DNA from: Catonia carolina
Lineage: Eukaryota; Arthropoda; Insecta; Hemiptera; Achilidae
Reading direction: 5' to 3'
DNA length: 64,000 nucleotides
Assembly: GCA_035578175.1 (NCBI GenBank)
Contig: JAQMRL010000021.1
Coordinates: 3,296,323 to 3,360,322 of the forward strand
The position numbers were made by a program, and so were the translations under genes. This document shows positions 52,541-63,188 of the stretch, one piece after another. The notes beneath the pieces were generated by a model. The model saw nothing but the letters and a program-made list of their open reading frames with translations. It made no database searches and had not been told where the DNA came from. Every line of letters begins with the position of its first letter. Position 1 is the stretch's first letter.

Positions 52541-53099
52541 CTAACCAGTCTTGTAGAATATCCAGATGTATTGCAAATTAGCACTTGTGATTTGTGGATT
52601 ATGGGAGGATGAAAGAAGAAGAGTGTCGTCAGCATATGTAGCAATGGTAGTCACGTCAGTCTCCGGCAGATCAGATGTGCAGATAGTGTACAATAACGGA
52701 GAGAGGATAGACCCCTGTGGCACTCCAGTTAAGATCTGTCTATATTCGGAGTAATCATCTTCTTGACGAGCGACGAAAAATCTTTCCTCTAGGTGTGAAC
52801 GGAGAACATGGTAGAGAGTGTCCGGTAATATATGTTTTAGTTTAAAGAGTAGTCCATCGTGCCACACCTTGTCAAAAGCCGCACTTACGTCTAAGGAAAC
52901 TGCTCCTGTGTATTCCTTTCTTTCTAGGCCTGAAGCGATTAGATCGACGACTCGGTGTAGTTGGTGAACTGTAGAATGCTGTGACCGGAAACCGAATTGA
53001 TGAGTAGGTATAGAATTTTGATCGTTAACGAAATACAGCAAGCGGCGAAGAAGTTTTTCAAATAATTTTGAAAGAACCGGAAGTAAACTGAGGGGTCTA
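52541..53099 (-). pseudogene. Jockey-type reverse transcriptase palm fragment
   Basis: The frame runs from the truncation edge at 53099 (R-P-L-S-L-L-P-V-L-S-K-L-F-E-K-L) to a stop near 52541. Motifs: F-G-F-R-S-x-H-S-T ~residue 17 of the 53041 frame, L-D-V-S-A-A-F-D-K-V-W-H-D-G-L ~50-64 (RT block A), G-V-P-Q-G-S-I-L-S-P-L-L-Y ~106-118, and Y-A-D-D at 136-139. The catalytic Asps are intact, but upstream domains are missing. Confidence 0.92.
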
Positions 53100-53360
53100 A
53101 ACTTGAAACTTGAAACTTAAGTTACATACTACTAGAGGACCCGAGACGAACATTTTCATCAAAGTCGGTTAACCGGAAGTAGTAAATTATTCGTGTAATT
53201 TTTCACTTTTTCGCGATTTTCTCAAAAACAGCTCAATCATTTACTACATTGAAGAAATGTATTTCTTATGCTCTACAAGATAAGATAAACACGTCTGCTG
53301 AAATTCTTGAGGAGGTTGTGCTCTCGTAGAAAATAATGGTTTTTTGTAAACATGCTTTTT

Positions 53361-54112
53361 TGATCAAGCTGTGCGTATTTTTAATCAGTGTGCATGCTCA
53401 CTTGTATTGCTGGTTGCCTACGTCGGAGTACTATTAGCGTAGACATCCTCTACTTACTACACTAACTTTTTTGTTTTAGCTTTTATTTGTTATCGGGAAC
53501 TGTACATTGTTGACAACTACCCAATTTGATCGCTGCTTTTGCTGTAATTATTTTACGTGGATTGGACATAGTTTGAACAGGGATCCCTAGTAGAGTTTGT
53601 TCATAGATGGCTGTTAACTGGTCACCATACAAAGTCGCTTGCCCAACCGGTGTTACTTAACAAATAATAGCGACTTACTACCAGCTGACTGACTGGGCTG
53701 GCCCGAAGGCCTACACTAACTTAACTAACTAACTTAAACAATACTTTGACTTTAAAAAAATACTTCCTTTAAAAAAAATTTAAAAAAATACTTGATCAGT
53801 GAAACTTTTTATAGCGTACAAGAATTTCTTTCTTGATAGTAATGGTACATTGTGTGATTCTTATATGCATTTCAGGTGTTATATCTGACGACATGTCCTA
53901 TACTCCTCCCGGAGTCTCCAGGGCGCAAAAAAAAAAAAAAAAACAAAAAAAAAACTATCATTGTATCAATTATAATACATTACATTTTAATAATAATTAA
54001 ACTTACACTATTTTTAATAAAAAGAAACATTATTTAATACAACCTAAAATTTATTACTACATTTAAAAACAAAAAATAAAAAAATAACAAAATAAATAGA
54101 AATATACTAATA
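53361..54112. other. Unique sequence with an A-rich run
   Basis: An A-run at 53931-53955 follows GTCTCCAGGGCGC and could be a retroposon tail. I could not find a matching TSD or a parent element. No gene was recognised. Confidence 0.4.
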
Positions 54113-54302
54113 CTGATGGATTATTTTTTCAATTAATTGTTATTTATTGAAAATATCATGATTTATTTTATTTCTATTAGGTAATAGAAAACTTTATGAA
54201 AGTAACTTTAAATTTATATGATATGAAGTAAAAGAGTTTTTAATGTATGTAGTTTACTAGACAAGTAGTTGAGTTGCATCCCAGCAGAGAACGATCCATA
54301 TT

Positions 54303-54603
54303 TTTTTTTTATTCCTAATTTGTGTACGTTGCAATCTGTTCAATTTAGAACAATAAGCAACCCCATGACCCAATCAGATGAGGATGATGTGTAAATGAGG
54401 TGTACTCTTCTACAGACTCACAGAGTATGGTTAATTGAATTCGAACCATCAAAGTACACCGGTAACCACAGTCTAGTATTCAAATCCATATAAAAGTAAC
54501 TACCTTTACTAGGATTTGAACCAGGAACCTTCGTCTCCGAAAATCAGCTGTTAAACAACTGATTCTGGCGACGACTTTACCTCTAGACCAACCCGGTGGG
54601 TTT
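54303..54603 (-). mobile_element. T2 SINE with TSD; paralogues show the empty site
   Basis: GATCCATATT at 54293-54302 and 54604-54613 flanks it. Sequences at ~56028 and ~57341 read GCGATCCATATTAATTCTG without the SINE. Confidence 0.92.
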
Positions 54604-54700
54604 GATCCATATTAATTCTGTACTTTTCAATCTTATTTTCTTTCTGTATTCTGTACGTATAACCTTGAGGCTGTTCTTTGAAGAGATGCCAAGCCAATGC

Positions 54701-55267
54701 CAGACTCTGTAGAGAAAAATGCTTTAAATAAAAGTTGTAGATCTTTTAATTTTCTATAAATTTAGTTATATACACTTATGTCGCAAAATCAGTACTTAGG
54801 CCGAAATATTAAAAAATCGATTTTTCACATGTTTTCGTGAGAAAAAACAAAAAATTGATAATTATCGCTAAAATACGCGTTATACAAAAAATGTTTGAAG
54901 TAAAAGTTGTAGTATTTAAAATTCTCTACAAATTTTATTATATACATTTTTGCGCTGAAATTCATATTAAAGCCGCAATCTTAAAAAAACAATTCTTTCA
55001 CAAGAAAACGCCTCACCAAGAATTTCAGCAAACATGGCGCCTACCCTATCTTATAGAGCATAAAAAATTTAGTAAATCAGGAGATTTTTAAAAAAATCGT
55101 AGGACCAGTTTTTGAGAAAATCGCAAAAAAGTAAAAAATTACACGAATAAACTACTAATTCCGGTTGACCAATTTTGATGAAAATGTTCGTGTCGGGTCC
55201 GGTAGTGGTATGTAACTTAAGTTTCAAGTTTCAAGCTCGTACAATGTTCCGTTCTTGAGATATTTTG

Positions 55268-55325
<58 letters not shown>

Positions 55326-55914
55326 GACCAATCGCTAAAAACATGTTTCTTTTTTGGGTTCAGGGGGTCTGAAAACGTGTAGATCCGATGAAAACACGAT
55401 TTTGAAAAATCTACATGAAAACAATACTTTCCTTCCTATATATTCATATATAGGAATATAATGCCCAATTATTAATATATTATTATTAATATATTCTGCC
55501 CATAACAGACAGGTGAAGTGTCAATTTATTTACACTCAATCTGTCCGTTGCAGGGGTAAAATAAATAGTTCTTTTTGTTATCACATGGTGAGTCAATTAA
55601 ATGACTGAATCATTCAAGAACAGATGAGGTAGAGGTGCAAAAGACACTAATCAGAGTTGTCACCTCTGAAAGTAATGAATTTTATTATACAGCCAGACCC
55701 TGTGGTGAATGAAGTGAAGGTGTCATGTGCGGAGTGGAAAATATGTGCTTTTCAGAGGGCCTGGCATGCTGATAAGCATACTTTTCCACTTAGTGAGAAA
55801 GGCAATGGTAAACCACCTTACTTTTCGTTTTACTTAGTAAAACCTCTAGAGGTTCAAACCAGCCTTTCGGCTGATGACCTAAACAACAACAACAACAACA
55901 TATTCATGTAGGCA
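54701..55914 (+). mobile_element. H1, 5'-truncated, with an R400 in its 3' hairpin
   Basis: It starts at CAGACTCTGTAGAGAAAAAT, has a long CA tract (55270-55325), and reaches CCTATATATTCATATATAGG. An R400 with some extra AT sequence follows, and ATATTCATGTAGGCAA at 55900-55915 is the remaining 3' tip. Confidence 0.75.
55495..55890 (+). mobile_element. R400, full length
   Basis: CTGCCCATAACAGACAGGTG to CCTAAACAACAACAACAACA. The family frame is open over 84 residues (55657-55911). Confidence 0.87.
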
Positions 55915-56124
55915 AAACTTTATGAAAGTAACTTTAAATTTATATGATATGAAGTAAAAAAGCTTTTAATGTAGGGGGTGTACTTTACAGTTTTAGACAA
56001 GTAGTTGAGTTGTTTCCCAGCAGAGAGCGATCCATATTAATTCTGTACTTTTCAATCTTATTTTCTTTCTGTATTCTGTACGTAAAGCTTGAGGCTGCTC
56101 TTTGAAGAGATGCCAAACCAATGG

Positions 56125-56729
56125 CAAGCTCTGTAGAGAAAAATGGTTTAAATAAAAGTTGTAGATCTTTTAATTTCCTATAAATTTAGTTCCATACACT
56201 TATGTCGTAAAATGAGTTCTAAAGCCAACATATTAAAAAAATAGATTTTTCACACGTTTTCGTGAAAAAAACCAGAAAATCCAGAAAATCGCTAATTACC
56301 GCTAATTATCGCTAAACTAAGCGTTATACAAAAAAATGTTGACATAAAAGTTGTAGGACTTTAAATTCTCTACAAATTTTAATATATACATTTTTGCGCT
56401 GAAATGCTTAATAAAGCCGCAATCTTAAAAAAACAATTCTTTTACGCCAAAACAGCCTCACTAAGAATTTCAGCAAACATGGCGCCTACCCTATCTTGTA
56501 GAGCATAACAAATGTAGTAAATCAGGAGATTTTAAAAAATATTGAGGACCATTTTATGAGGAAATTACAAAAAAGTGAAAAATTACACGAATGAAAATTA
56601 CTGCTTCCGGTTGACCGATTTTGATAAAAATGTTCGTGGCGTGTCCGGTAGTGGTATGTAACTTAAGTTTTAAGTTTCAAGCTCGTACAATGTTCCGTTC
56701 TTGAGATTTTTTTACACACACACACACAC

Positions 56730-56774
<45 letters not shown>

Positions 56775-56908
56775 CAATCGCTAAAAACATGTTTGTGTGG
56801 GTTCAGGGGGTCTGAATACGTGTAGATCCGGTGAAAACTCGATTTCTTAAAATCGACATGAACACAATACTTTCCTTTCTATATATTCATATAGGCAAGA
56901 GAAAGTAA
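56125..56908 (+). mobile_element. H1, 5'-truncated at the same point as the 54.7 kb copy
   Basis: It begins CAAGCTCTGTAGAGAAAAAT and ends with an intact hairpin and GGCAAGAGAAAGTAA. The CA tract is at 56712-56770, and a short duplication TTACCGCTAATTATCGC lies at 56293-56310. Confidence 0.85.
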
Positions 56909-57162
56909 AAAGAAAATCATCTCATAAAAAAAAATCATTCATCGTAGTTTTTAAAATCATTATCATTAAAAATTGGCACCACATTCCTTGAAACATTTCA
57001 CGCCGAAATCGGTCACTGGATCGATTCACATTCCCGCCATTCCTCATTCATTCCATCTCATTTACTTGTTGTGCTTTAAAAATTGTACAGTTGTAAATAA
57101 AAATAAAGATGAAGCCAAAAAAAAAGAAATTTTTATATGATGGTAGTTGGAATACGAATGTA
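56909..57162. other. Unique AT-rich sequence
   Basis: No feature was recognised. Confidence 0.4.
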
Positions 57163-57609
57163 GATGGATTATTTTTTCAAGTAATAGTTAATTATTGAAA
57201 ATCTCATGACTTCTTTTATTTTTATTAATAGAAAATGTATTGAAAGTAGCTTTAAATTTATATGATATGAAGTAAAAACGTTTAATGCATGTAGTTTACA
57301 GTTTTAGACAAGTAGTTGAGTTGTTTCCCAGCAGAGAGCGATCCATATTAATTCTGTACTTTTCAATCTTATTTTCTTTCTGTGTTCTATACGTATAAGC
57401 TTGAGGCTGTTCTTTGAAGAGATGCCAAGCCAATCAACTGTTCACAAAGATAAAGGGTGCACACTAGTTAATGGTTGTCTCCTAGTAAGAGATAGCCTTA
57501 ACTTTTCTCTCTCTTTTAACTATGTCTTTTACTAAACCTTAAATCTTCTCTCTTTGTTTATTCAATGTTTTATTTTACTCTCTAACTCTATCCTTTTTAC
57601 TTCCACATA

Positions 57610-58443
57610 CAGGGTGATTCACGAAGTTATGCAGAAACTTTGGGAGCCCATTGTACATGTAAAAATAATGAAAAAAGTTTATATAAACATGGGTCCGGAA
57701 ATGCTTCGTTACCGAGTTACGGCTAGCGAAAGATTTCGCCCAGATTCAGCTCACCAGGTGAAATGAGGTCTTCCTGAAATTCTGGTAAGGTAGATTAAGG
57801 GGCGAATGCAATCGTTTCTTATGGTTTTTGACCTGATAAATTGAATAAAACAGGTCCCAGAACTGTAAGTTAAATAGTTTTTGAGAAAACCAGTGTCAAA
57901 TGCAAAAAATAGAGTGAAAAAAACACATTTTTTCATCTTAGTTTTTACGGTTAATTTTACTTTGTACTCTTATGAATAAAAATTCATTTAATCAAACATC
58001 TATTCGCTTTCTTTGTACTTAACTTACACCGGTTTGTTCAGAGTAAAATTTTCTACATGTTTTATTGAAAAATTTTAACTGTTTCTTGGTGAAATAACAA
58101 AGTTATTTTTGCCCAAACATGAAAAAATGTGTTTTCCACTCCATTTTTTGCATTTGACACTGGTTTTCTTAAAAACTATTTAACTTACAGTTCTGGAACC
58201 TGTTTTATTCAATTTATCAGGTCAAAAACCATAAGAAACGATTGCATTCGCCCCTTAATCTATCTTACCAGAATTTCAGGAAGATCTCATTTCACCTGGT
58301 AAGCTGAAATCCGGGCGAAATCTTTCGCTAGCCGTAACTCGGTAACGAAGCATTTCCGGACCCATGTTTAAATGAACATTTTCATTATTTTTACATGTGC
58401 AATGGGCTCCCAAAGTTTCAGCATATCTTCGTGAATCACTCTG
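57610..58443. mobile_element. Long-inverted-repeat MITE, TA-flanked
   Basis: It starts CAGGGTGATTCACGAAGTTA and ends with the near-complement CTTCGTGAATCACTCTG, between TA dinucleotides (57608-57609, 58444-58445). Each arm is ~325 bp (57610-57937 and 58117-58443) and the arms are highly similar. The spacer is ~180 bp. TA target and CAGGGTG ends suggest a Tc1/mariner-type source. No gene is seen, and a transcript would fold into a long hairpin. Confidence 0.9.
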
Positions 58444-58445
58444 TA

Positions 58446-58890
58446 TATCCCATTGAATTTTGTATCCCTTATGCTATTTAATTTCTTCATACATTGGCAC
58501 AACTTTTATCTCTTTCTAATTTACTATTTCTCTCCTTTCCTGTTAATCTGTTTGCTCTTGTCTATCCAAAGACACGCACTTTATCAATAATACTCACTCC
58601 CATCGCGAATTCTCTCTCTCTTTCTCTCTGACTTACTCTCTCTCCTTTACCCTCCGCATCTTTTCATTTTCAGATTAACTGCCTATCGACTTTTGAGGCT
58701 GACAATTTTACCCCATACCCTTTACATCTAATCTATTTTCTCCCTGTTGACAAAATCCATCTTTGATTATTCCGTCATTAATCTGTTTGATTAAATGTCT
58801 TCTTACATTCCATTACGTTATTGATAATGTTTTAATCTTTACTCTTTTATAATTTAACGACTTTTTCTTATATTTTAATCTAAATTATTA
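58446..58890. other. Pyrimidine-rich unique sequence
   Basis: It contains CTCTCTCTCTTTCTCTCTGA-type stretches (58612-58650). No gene was recognised. Confidence 0.4.
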
Positions 58891-58892
58891 AA

Positions 58893-59075
58893 AAAAATGT
58901 GGTGTGAAACACTCACACAAATTTCTCTTTCCAATGCAAATAATTAACAATAAACCTAACATTATTAATAAAACATTAGAAATAAACAATAAAACTAACC
59001 TCAAAAAACATAATGCTAATTTAATCATGAGTGAAAAACGTAAAGTGAAAATTAATTTCAGTTTAGCTTAAAAAT
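58893..59075 (+). mobile_element. H1 5'-end fragment
   Basis: TGTGGTGTGAAACACTCACA to CAGTTTAGCTTAAAAATACG. It is truncated where LINE sequence begins. Confidence 0.78.
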
Positions 59076-59134
59076 ACGGTAAAAGTAATGGTATAATAAT
59101 ACTGGTATAATTAAATGGTATATTTACCGTAAAA

Positions 59135-59423
59135 GAAGTAATTATTAATAGAAGAGTAAGACAAGGATGTGGTCTATCACCCACTTCGTTTAATATTTAT
59201 TTGTGGTCAGATGATGGATATCTCAAATACACACTGGTGTTCTCGAAGGAGAAGATATGGTTGTAAACTGCCTATTATTTGCCGATGACCTGATAGTGCT
59301 GCAGGAGAATAAGGATAACCTGCAGAGAGCACATACATGTTGAACAAATTCTGCAAAGAATATAAGTTGACAGTTTCGACAAAGAAGACAAAGATAATGC
59401 CATTCAGGGGAAAGGAGTCTGTC
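59135..59423 (+). pseudogene. Host LINE reverse transcriptase, part 1
   Basis: The plus strand encodes R-V-R-Q-G-C-G-L-S-P-T-S-F-N-I-Y (RT block with Q-G-x-x-L-S-P), then F-A-D-D-L-I-V-L-Q near 59280 (catalytic F-A-D-D), then K-T-K-I-M-P-F-R-G-K-E-S. Small indels shift the frame between these blocks. It is broken at the guest insertion and continues at 61180. Confidence 0.8.
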
Positions 59424-59449
59424 GTCGTCGTCTTCATGGATTAGGCTAT

Positions 59450-60562
59450 TCAAGCCTGTTCCGGCGTCCATCTTTTCCTCGGCCTACCAATATTTCTCTT
59501 TCCGATTGGTTTATAGAGCAGCGCAGATCGAGGGAGGTGGTCTTGTGACATTCTTACAACATGATCTGACGAATTTTTCCTGTAGGTTCTCAATATGCTC
59601 AAGAGTGGCTGGGCATCACACGCTCTCCTTATCTCCTCATTTCGGATTTTATCCTCTCTTGTACAACCTTTCACCTGCCTCAGGAATCGCATTTCTGCTG
59701 CCTGAATTTTTGATTCTTGTTTCTTTGTAAGGACCCATGTCTCGCTTCCATAAGCCAATGCTGGGATCGCCATTACTTTATAAAATTTGAGCAGGGTGTT
59801 CTTTCTAGCTCTACTCCTGAGGGATCGGTTTATTGCCCCACATATCATGTTGAACCTCGATATTTTCTGTTGAGGATCCCGGTCATAATCATGCGTTATG
59901 TCACATCCCAAGTATTTAACATTTGACACTTGCTCCAAGATTTTGTTTTCGACTACTATTTTAGATCTTATAGGCCATTTTCCACGAAAAGCAATGACTT
60001 TTGTTTTTCCTGTTGCTATTTTCATATTAAAGTATTTGCTTATGAGGCCGAGCCTATGCATCGCAACTTGCAGCTTGTCCTCAGATTCCTGTATGATTAA
60101 AGTGTCGTCAGCAAACATTAAATGGTTCAGGTAAGTATTTCGGGTGAGAGAAATACCCTTGTCAACTTGGTGCTGCCACACAAACATAAGCTCGTTCACA
60201 AAAATGTTGAACAAGGCAGGTGAAATTGGACATCCCTGTTTCACTCCCTTATTTGTCATTATTCTGTCCGTTAATTTTCCATCCTTCAGAGTAATCCTTA
60301 TTGATGTTTTATTGTATAAATGTCCAATGTTGCTAATCAGATGTTTAGGGTATCCATACTTTGTCATTATGTTCCAGAGCAACTCTCTATCCACATTATC
60401 GAAGGCTTTCTCCCAGTCAACGAATGCCATGTGGGTTTCACAATTGTGTTCTCTGCGTTTCTCAATAATCATTTTCAGTGTAAACACTGCATCAATGCAG
60501 GATCTTCCTTTCCTGAAACCCATTTGATTTTCTTGTAGTAGAGATTCAGTAATAGCCTGCAA
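59450..60562 (-). pseudogene. LINE reverse transcriptase, palm to C-terminus
   Basis: A 370-residue frame. M-G-F-R-K-G-R-S-C-x-D near residues 14-24 and F-V-D-W-E-K-A-F-D-N-V-D at 47-58 give RT block A. G-V-K-Q-G-C-P-I-S-P-A-L-F-N at 106-119, F-A-D-D at 150-153, K-T-K-V-I-A-F-R-G-K at ~185-194 and K-Y-L-G-C-D-I follow. C-terminal blocks are Y-G-S-E-T-W, F-L-R-Q-V-K-G and G-R-P-R-K-R-W. The catalytic Asps are present. In the same frame the protein continues upstream through a TGA at ~60615 into the next segment. Confidence 0.92.
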
Positions 60563-60619
60563 TCTCCTTGCTAGGATCGAAGCATATAGTTTGTATGCTG
60601 TATCTAGAAGACTTATTCC

Positions 60620-61167
60620 TCAATAATTTCCTGGGGTTGATCGATCGCCTTTTTTAAATATTGAGATCACCTTCGACATCATCCACTCGTGGCACTGCAT
60701 GATTTTTCCAGCAACTAATAAATAAATGTAATAACCGCAAGTGAAGTAGCACTCCTCCATATTTAGACCATTAAGTCCTGCTGCTTTCCGATTTTTAGAG
60801 ACCTTAATTGCTGCTTGTAGCTCTGTCATGTCAATTTGATCTACTTGACAAGAAACACATTCAGTGGGAATAGTATTTTCATTTTTTCCATTATCAAACC
60901 ATAATTTTTTATAGTGATCAATCCATTCATTTTCTTCCACATAACCTATTTCTACAAGCTCTCTATTTTGTTTTTGCATCATACTCATGAAAGCCAGCTC
61001 CTGTCTTCCATGGAGATCTTCTTCAACCGTATTGATGTATCTCTCCCATGATTCCTGGTGTGCCCTTTTCATCACCTGCTTTGCTTGATTTCTAGCTCTA
61101 TTATAAGCTGCTTTATTTCCCGCAGAAGGGTCGTTAAGATAGATCTTGTACAATCTCTGAATCTCTG
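60620..61167 (-). pseudogene. LINE segment upstream of the RT palm
   Basis: A ~177-residue frame with Y-N-R-A-R-N-Q-A-K-Q and S-W-E-R-Y-I near the start, W-x-x-x-Y-x-x-L-W, A-A-G-L-N-G-L-N-M-E (usually K-A-x-G-x-D-G) and I-x-x-I-F-K-K-G-D-R-S-T-P-G-N-Y at the end. These are the standard linker and first RT blocks of this LINE type. It ends at an in-frame TGA directly before the next RT block, a single nonsense change. The region before it, including the endonuclease, was lost by truncation. Confidence 0.88.
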
Positions 61168-61179
61168 AAGGAGTCTGTC

Positions 61180-61710
61180 AGAAGCAAAATTCTTATAGAG
61201 AATAATATTTTGGAACAGAAATTCCACTTTAAGTATCAAGGTTGCAACATTAAATACCAACAGGATAAAGATGCTTAAATTAAGATGCAGAGATTTTGGC
61301 AAATATGCACAACTATCCACCGAACCTTAAAAAATAGCACCAGCAAAAACACGAGGGTGAGATTTTATAAAACAATAGCAGTGCCGACCATACTCTATGG
61401 CAGTGAAACTTGGATGCTATGAAAGCGAGAGGAGAGTAGATTGCAAGCATCTGAAATGAAATTTCTTCCACATACGTATGGGTGTAGTAGAAAAGATCGT
61501 TACAGGAAAGAACTCAACATCTTCTCTATAAACGACAAGGTATTCCAGAACAGAATGCAGTGGTTAGAGCATGTAAACAGAATGCGGGAGGATAGGATAC
61601 CTAATAAAACACTAGGTTATAAACCGGACAGAAAGAGAGTACGAGGACGCCCGAGAAAGGGATGGGCAGATTTGAAAGGTTCGGAACACGCAGAGATGCC
61701 TAATCCTTGA
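61180..61710 (+). pseudogene. Host LINE reverse transcriptase, part 2
   Basis: It resumes at R-S-K-I-L-I-E-N-N-I-L-E-Q, which aligns with R-S-K-I-V-V-E-N-K-I-L-E-Q of the guest. Frame changes and a stop (GGATGCTATGAAAG) follow. The last open part (61441-61710) has M-Q-A-S-E-M-K-F-L, W-L-E-H-V-N-R-M and G-R-P-R-K-G-W. It is non-functional. Confidence 0.85.
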
Positions 61711-61899
61711 AAGGCAGAAGATTTTTTTTTTAACGTCCGACTGTTTTGCAATTACTGCTAATGTTCGACATGTGGCAATTGAATAACGAGACTGACGTTG
61801 TAAAGAATTTAATTTTTATTTTATACATAATTAGTTATTGTCACCTTCAATATGCACTCCTTCTCTAGCTCTACAACGGTCCACGCGAATTTCCCATTG

Positions 61900-62439
61900 T
61901 TAGAAACAGTGCTGGAAGTCATCTTCTGTCAGCTCCTTCAGGACCCGTGCCGCTTTCTCTTTTACAGCTTCCACATACTCAAATCTTGTCTGTTTTAATG
62001 CAGATTTCACCTTAGGAAACAGGTGGAAGTCACATGGTGCAAGATCTGGTGAATAAGGTGGATTTTCTAACCCTGAGATGCTGCACTTGGCTAGGAACCT
62101 CTTGACAGATAACGCGGAATGAGCTGGCGCATTGTCTTGGTAAAGAACCCATGATTTGTCCTTCCACATTTCGGGGCGTTTTTTCCTTACTTTTTGACGT
62201 AGTTTAGAAAGTACCTCAAGGTAGTAATATTGATTAATTGTTTGACCTCCAGGAACCCAGTGAGGTACACAATCCCATGGATATAAAAAAACAATCATCA
62301 TTGCTTTAAATTTTGACTTGCTCATTCGAGCTTTTATGGGTCTCGGTGAAGTTCGGCTCTTCCAGTGCATGTATTTGCGCTTCGTTTCTGGATCATAAGT
62401 AAAAAACCACGTTCCATCACATGTTATTATCTTCTAAAT
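61900..62439 (-). pseudogene. Mariner transposase, catalytic region
   Basis: The frame from the rearrangement junction starts I-I-T-C-D-G-T-W-F-F-T-Y-D-P-E, which contains the first catalytic Asp. Then come M-S-K-S-K-F-K, the W-V-P-G-G-Q-T-I-N-Q block, Y-Q-D-N-A-P-A-H (second Asp) and N-P-P-Y-S-P-D-L-A-P-C-D-F-H-L-F (third Asp, 34 residues later, DD34D). It ends about 16 residues short of the usual C-terminus at an early stop. All N-terminal DNA-binding sequence is missing. Confidence 0.9.
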
Positions 62440-62600
62440 GTTCCCTAAGGTGAAATCTGGATTAAAAGGGACAAGTTTTGAGTCTGTGGAAGCTGTAAAA
62501 GAGAAAGTGGCACGTGTCCTGAAGAAGCTAACAGAAGATGACTTCCAGCACTGTTTCCAACAATGGAAAATTCGCATGGAGCGCTGTAGGGTTAGAAGGA
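62438..62600 (+). pseudogene. Second copy of the mariner transposase C-terminus
   Basis: The plus strand encodes F-P-K-V-K-S-G-L-K-G-T-S-F-E-S-V-E-A-V-K, then R-V-L-K-K-L-T-E-D-D-F-Q-H-C-F. It is the same region as the C-terminus encoded on the minus strand at 61900-62020 and forms the other arm of the inverted duplication. Confidence 0.87.
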
Positions 62601-62828
62601 GTGTATATTGAAGGTGACAATAAGTGATTATGTATAAAATAAAAATTAAATTTTTTACAACGTCAGTCTCGTTATTTAATAGCCACACCTCGTAGCTAAC
62701 GTAGGTGAGAAGGATGATAGATCTGAATTAGTGATTAAAAAGTGCTAGACCTGACGGGAATCAAACCCAGGACCCCGGCGTGGAAGCCAGTTGTAATAAC
62801 TACTATGCCAACGGGCCAGCCGAAATGT

Positions 62829-62989
62829 AGAAGAAAAAGAAGAAGAAGAAATCTGAGAATTTGGTGCGGTTTTGGAAAATGACAGCACAGCTGTTTGGAG
62901 CAGCAGTAGATTATGTTCAGATTGTTAATTATGGTGACCAACGTCCGGAACGGATAGCAATCTAAAGGATAGTAATAGTAAGTAGTAGA
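62829..62989. other. Unique sequence before the purine tract
   Basis: No feature was recognised. Confidence 0.4.
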
Positions 62990-63147
62990 AGAAGAAGATT
63001 AGAAGAAGAAGAAGAAGAAAAAGGAGGAGGAGGTGGAGGAAGGGAGGAAGAGTAGGTGGAGAAGTAGAAGAAGAAGAAGAAGAAAGAAGAGGAGGAGGAG
63101 GAGAAGGAGCAGGAGGAGGAGGAGGAGGAGGTGAAAAAGTAGATGAA

Positions 63148-63182
<35 letters not shown>

Positions 63183-63188
63183 AGAAGT
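62990..63188. repeat. Purine tract (GAA/GGA)n
   Basis: About 200 bp of almost uninterrupted purines on the plus strand, made of GAA, GGA and AGA units with occasional T. It could form a triplex. The long Leu/Ser-rich frame on the other strand is a by-product. Confidence 0.9.

Larger units (their letters stand above)
51735..53099 (-). mobile_element. Jockey-clade LINE, 5'-truncated, with TSD
   Basis: AACTTGAAACTT at 51723-51734 and 53100-53111 flanks it. The poly(A) tail is the T-run at 51735-51742. The first part of the RT, the endonuclease and ORF1 are missing. Confidence 0.9.
51555..53360 (-). mobile_element. H1 copy interrupted by a Jockey-type LINE
   Basis: 51555-51734 is the reversed 3' part of H1 and 53100-53360 continues it (ACGAACATTTTCATCAAAGT ... 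TCTACAAGATAAGATAAACA). The 5' third and the CA tract are missing. The first bases before GCCTATATGAATATAGG are also altered. Confidence 0.82.
54113..57434. repeat. Three-copy local duplication
   Basis: A ~215-330 bp segment occurs at 54115-54293 plus 54604-54700, 55914-56124 and 57163-57434. All share AAATTTATATGATATGAAGT, AGACAAGTAGTTGAGTTG, CGATCCATATT and GAGGCTG(T/C)TCTTTGAAGAG. In copies 1 and 2 it runs into a 5'-truncated H1 at the same breakpoint, but copy 3 continues differently. Copy 1 contains a T2 SINE. Confidence 0.82.
59424..61167 (-). mobile_element. Guest LINE, 5'-truncated, in antisense
   Basis: The 3' end at 59424 reads GACGACGAC in minus sense. The 5' edge is within the region before the RT palm. 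The coding part is intact except for one stop. Confidence 0.9.
59100..61716 (+). mobile_element. LINE interrupted by an antisense relative
   Basis: The host LINE is 59100-59423 plus 61168-61716 on the plus strand. The insertion at 59424-61167 is flanked by AAGGAGTCTGTC (59412-59423 and 61168-61179). The host 3' end, near CCTAATCCTTGAAAGG, resembles the guest's 3' region. Confidence 0.87.
61769..62694. mobile_element. Rearranged mariner with two 3' ends (copy 2)
   Basis: 61769-~62430 holds the minus-strand 3' half of a mariner gene. ~62438-62694 holds its 3' end on the plus strand. The right terminus, CGTTATTTAATAGCCACACC, and the left, GTGGCAATTGAATAACGAGA, are inverted relatives. The internal junction is ATTATCTTCTAAATGTTCCC, at the same place as in the 31.9 kb copy. 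Confidence 0.87.
61722..62828 (-). mobile_element. tRNA-derived SINE split by the rearranged mariner
   Basis: 61722-61768 is the reversed SINE tail (TTTTTTTTAACGTCCGACTG, TTACTGCTAATG). 62699-62828 continues it with GGTGAGAAGGATGATAG and a reversed tRNA-like head whose box B-like TGGGTTTGATTCCCG is at ~62755-62770. The family is the one at 31292-31454. Confidence 0.7.
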
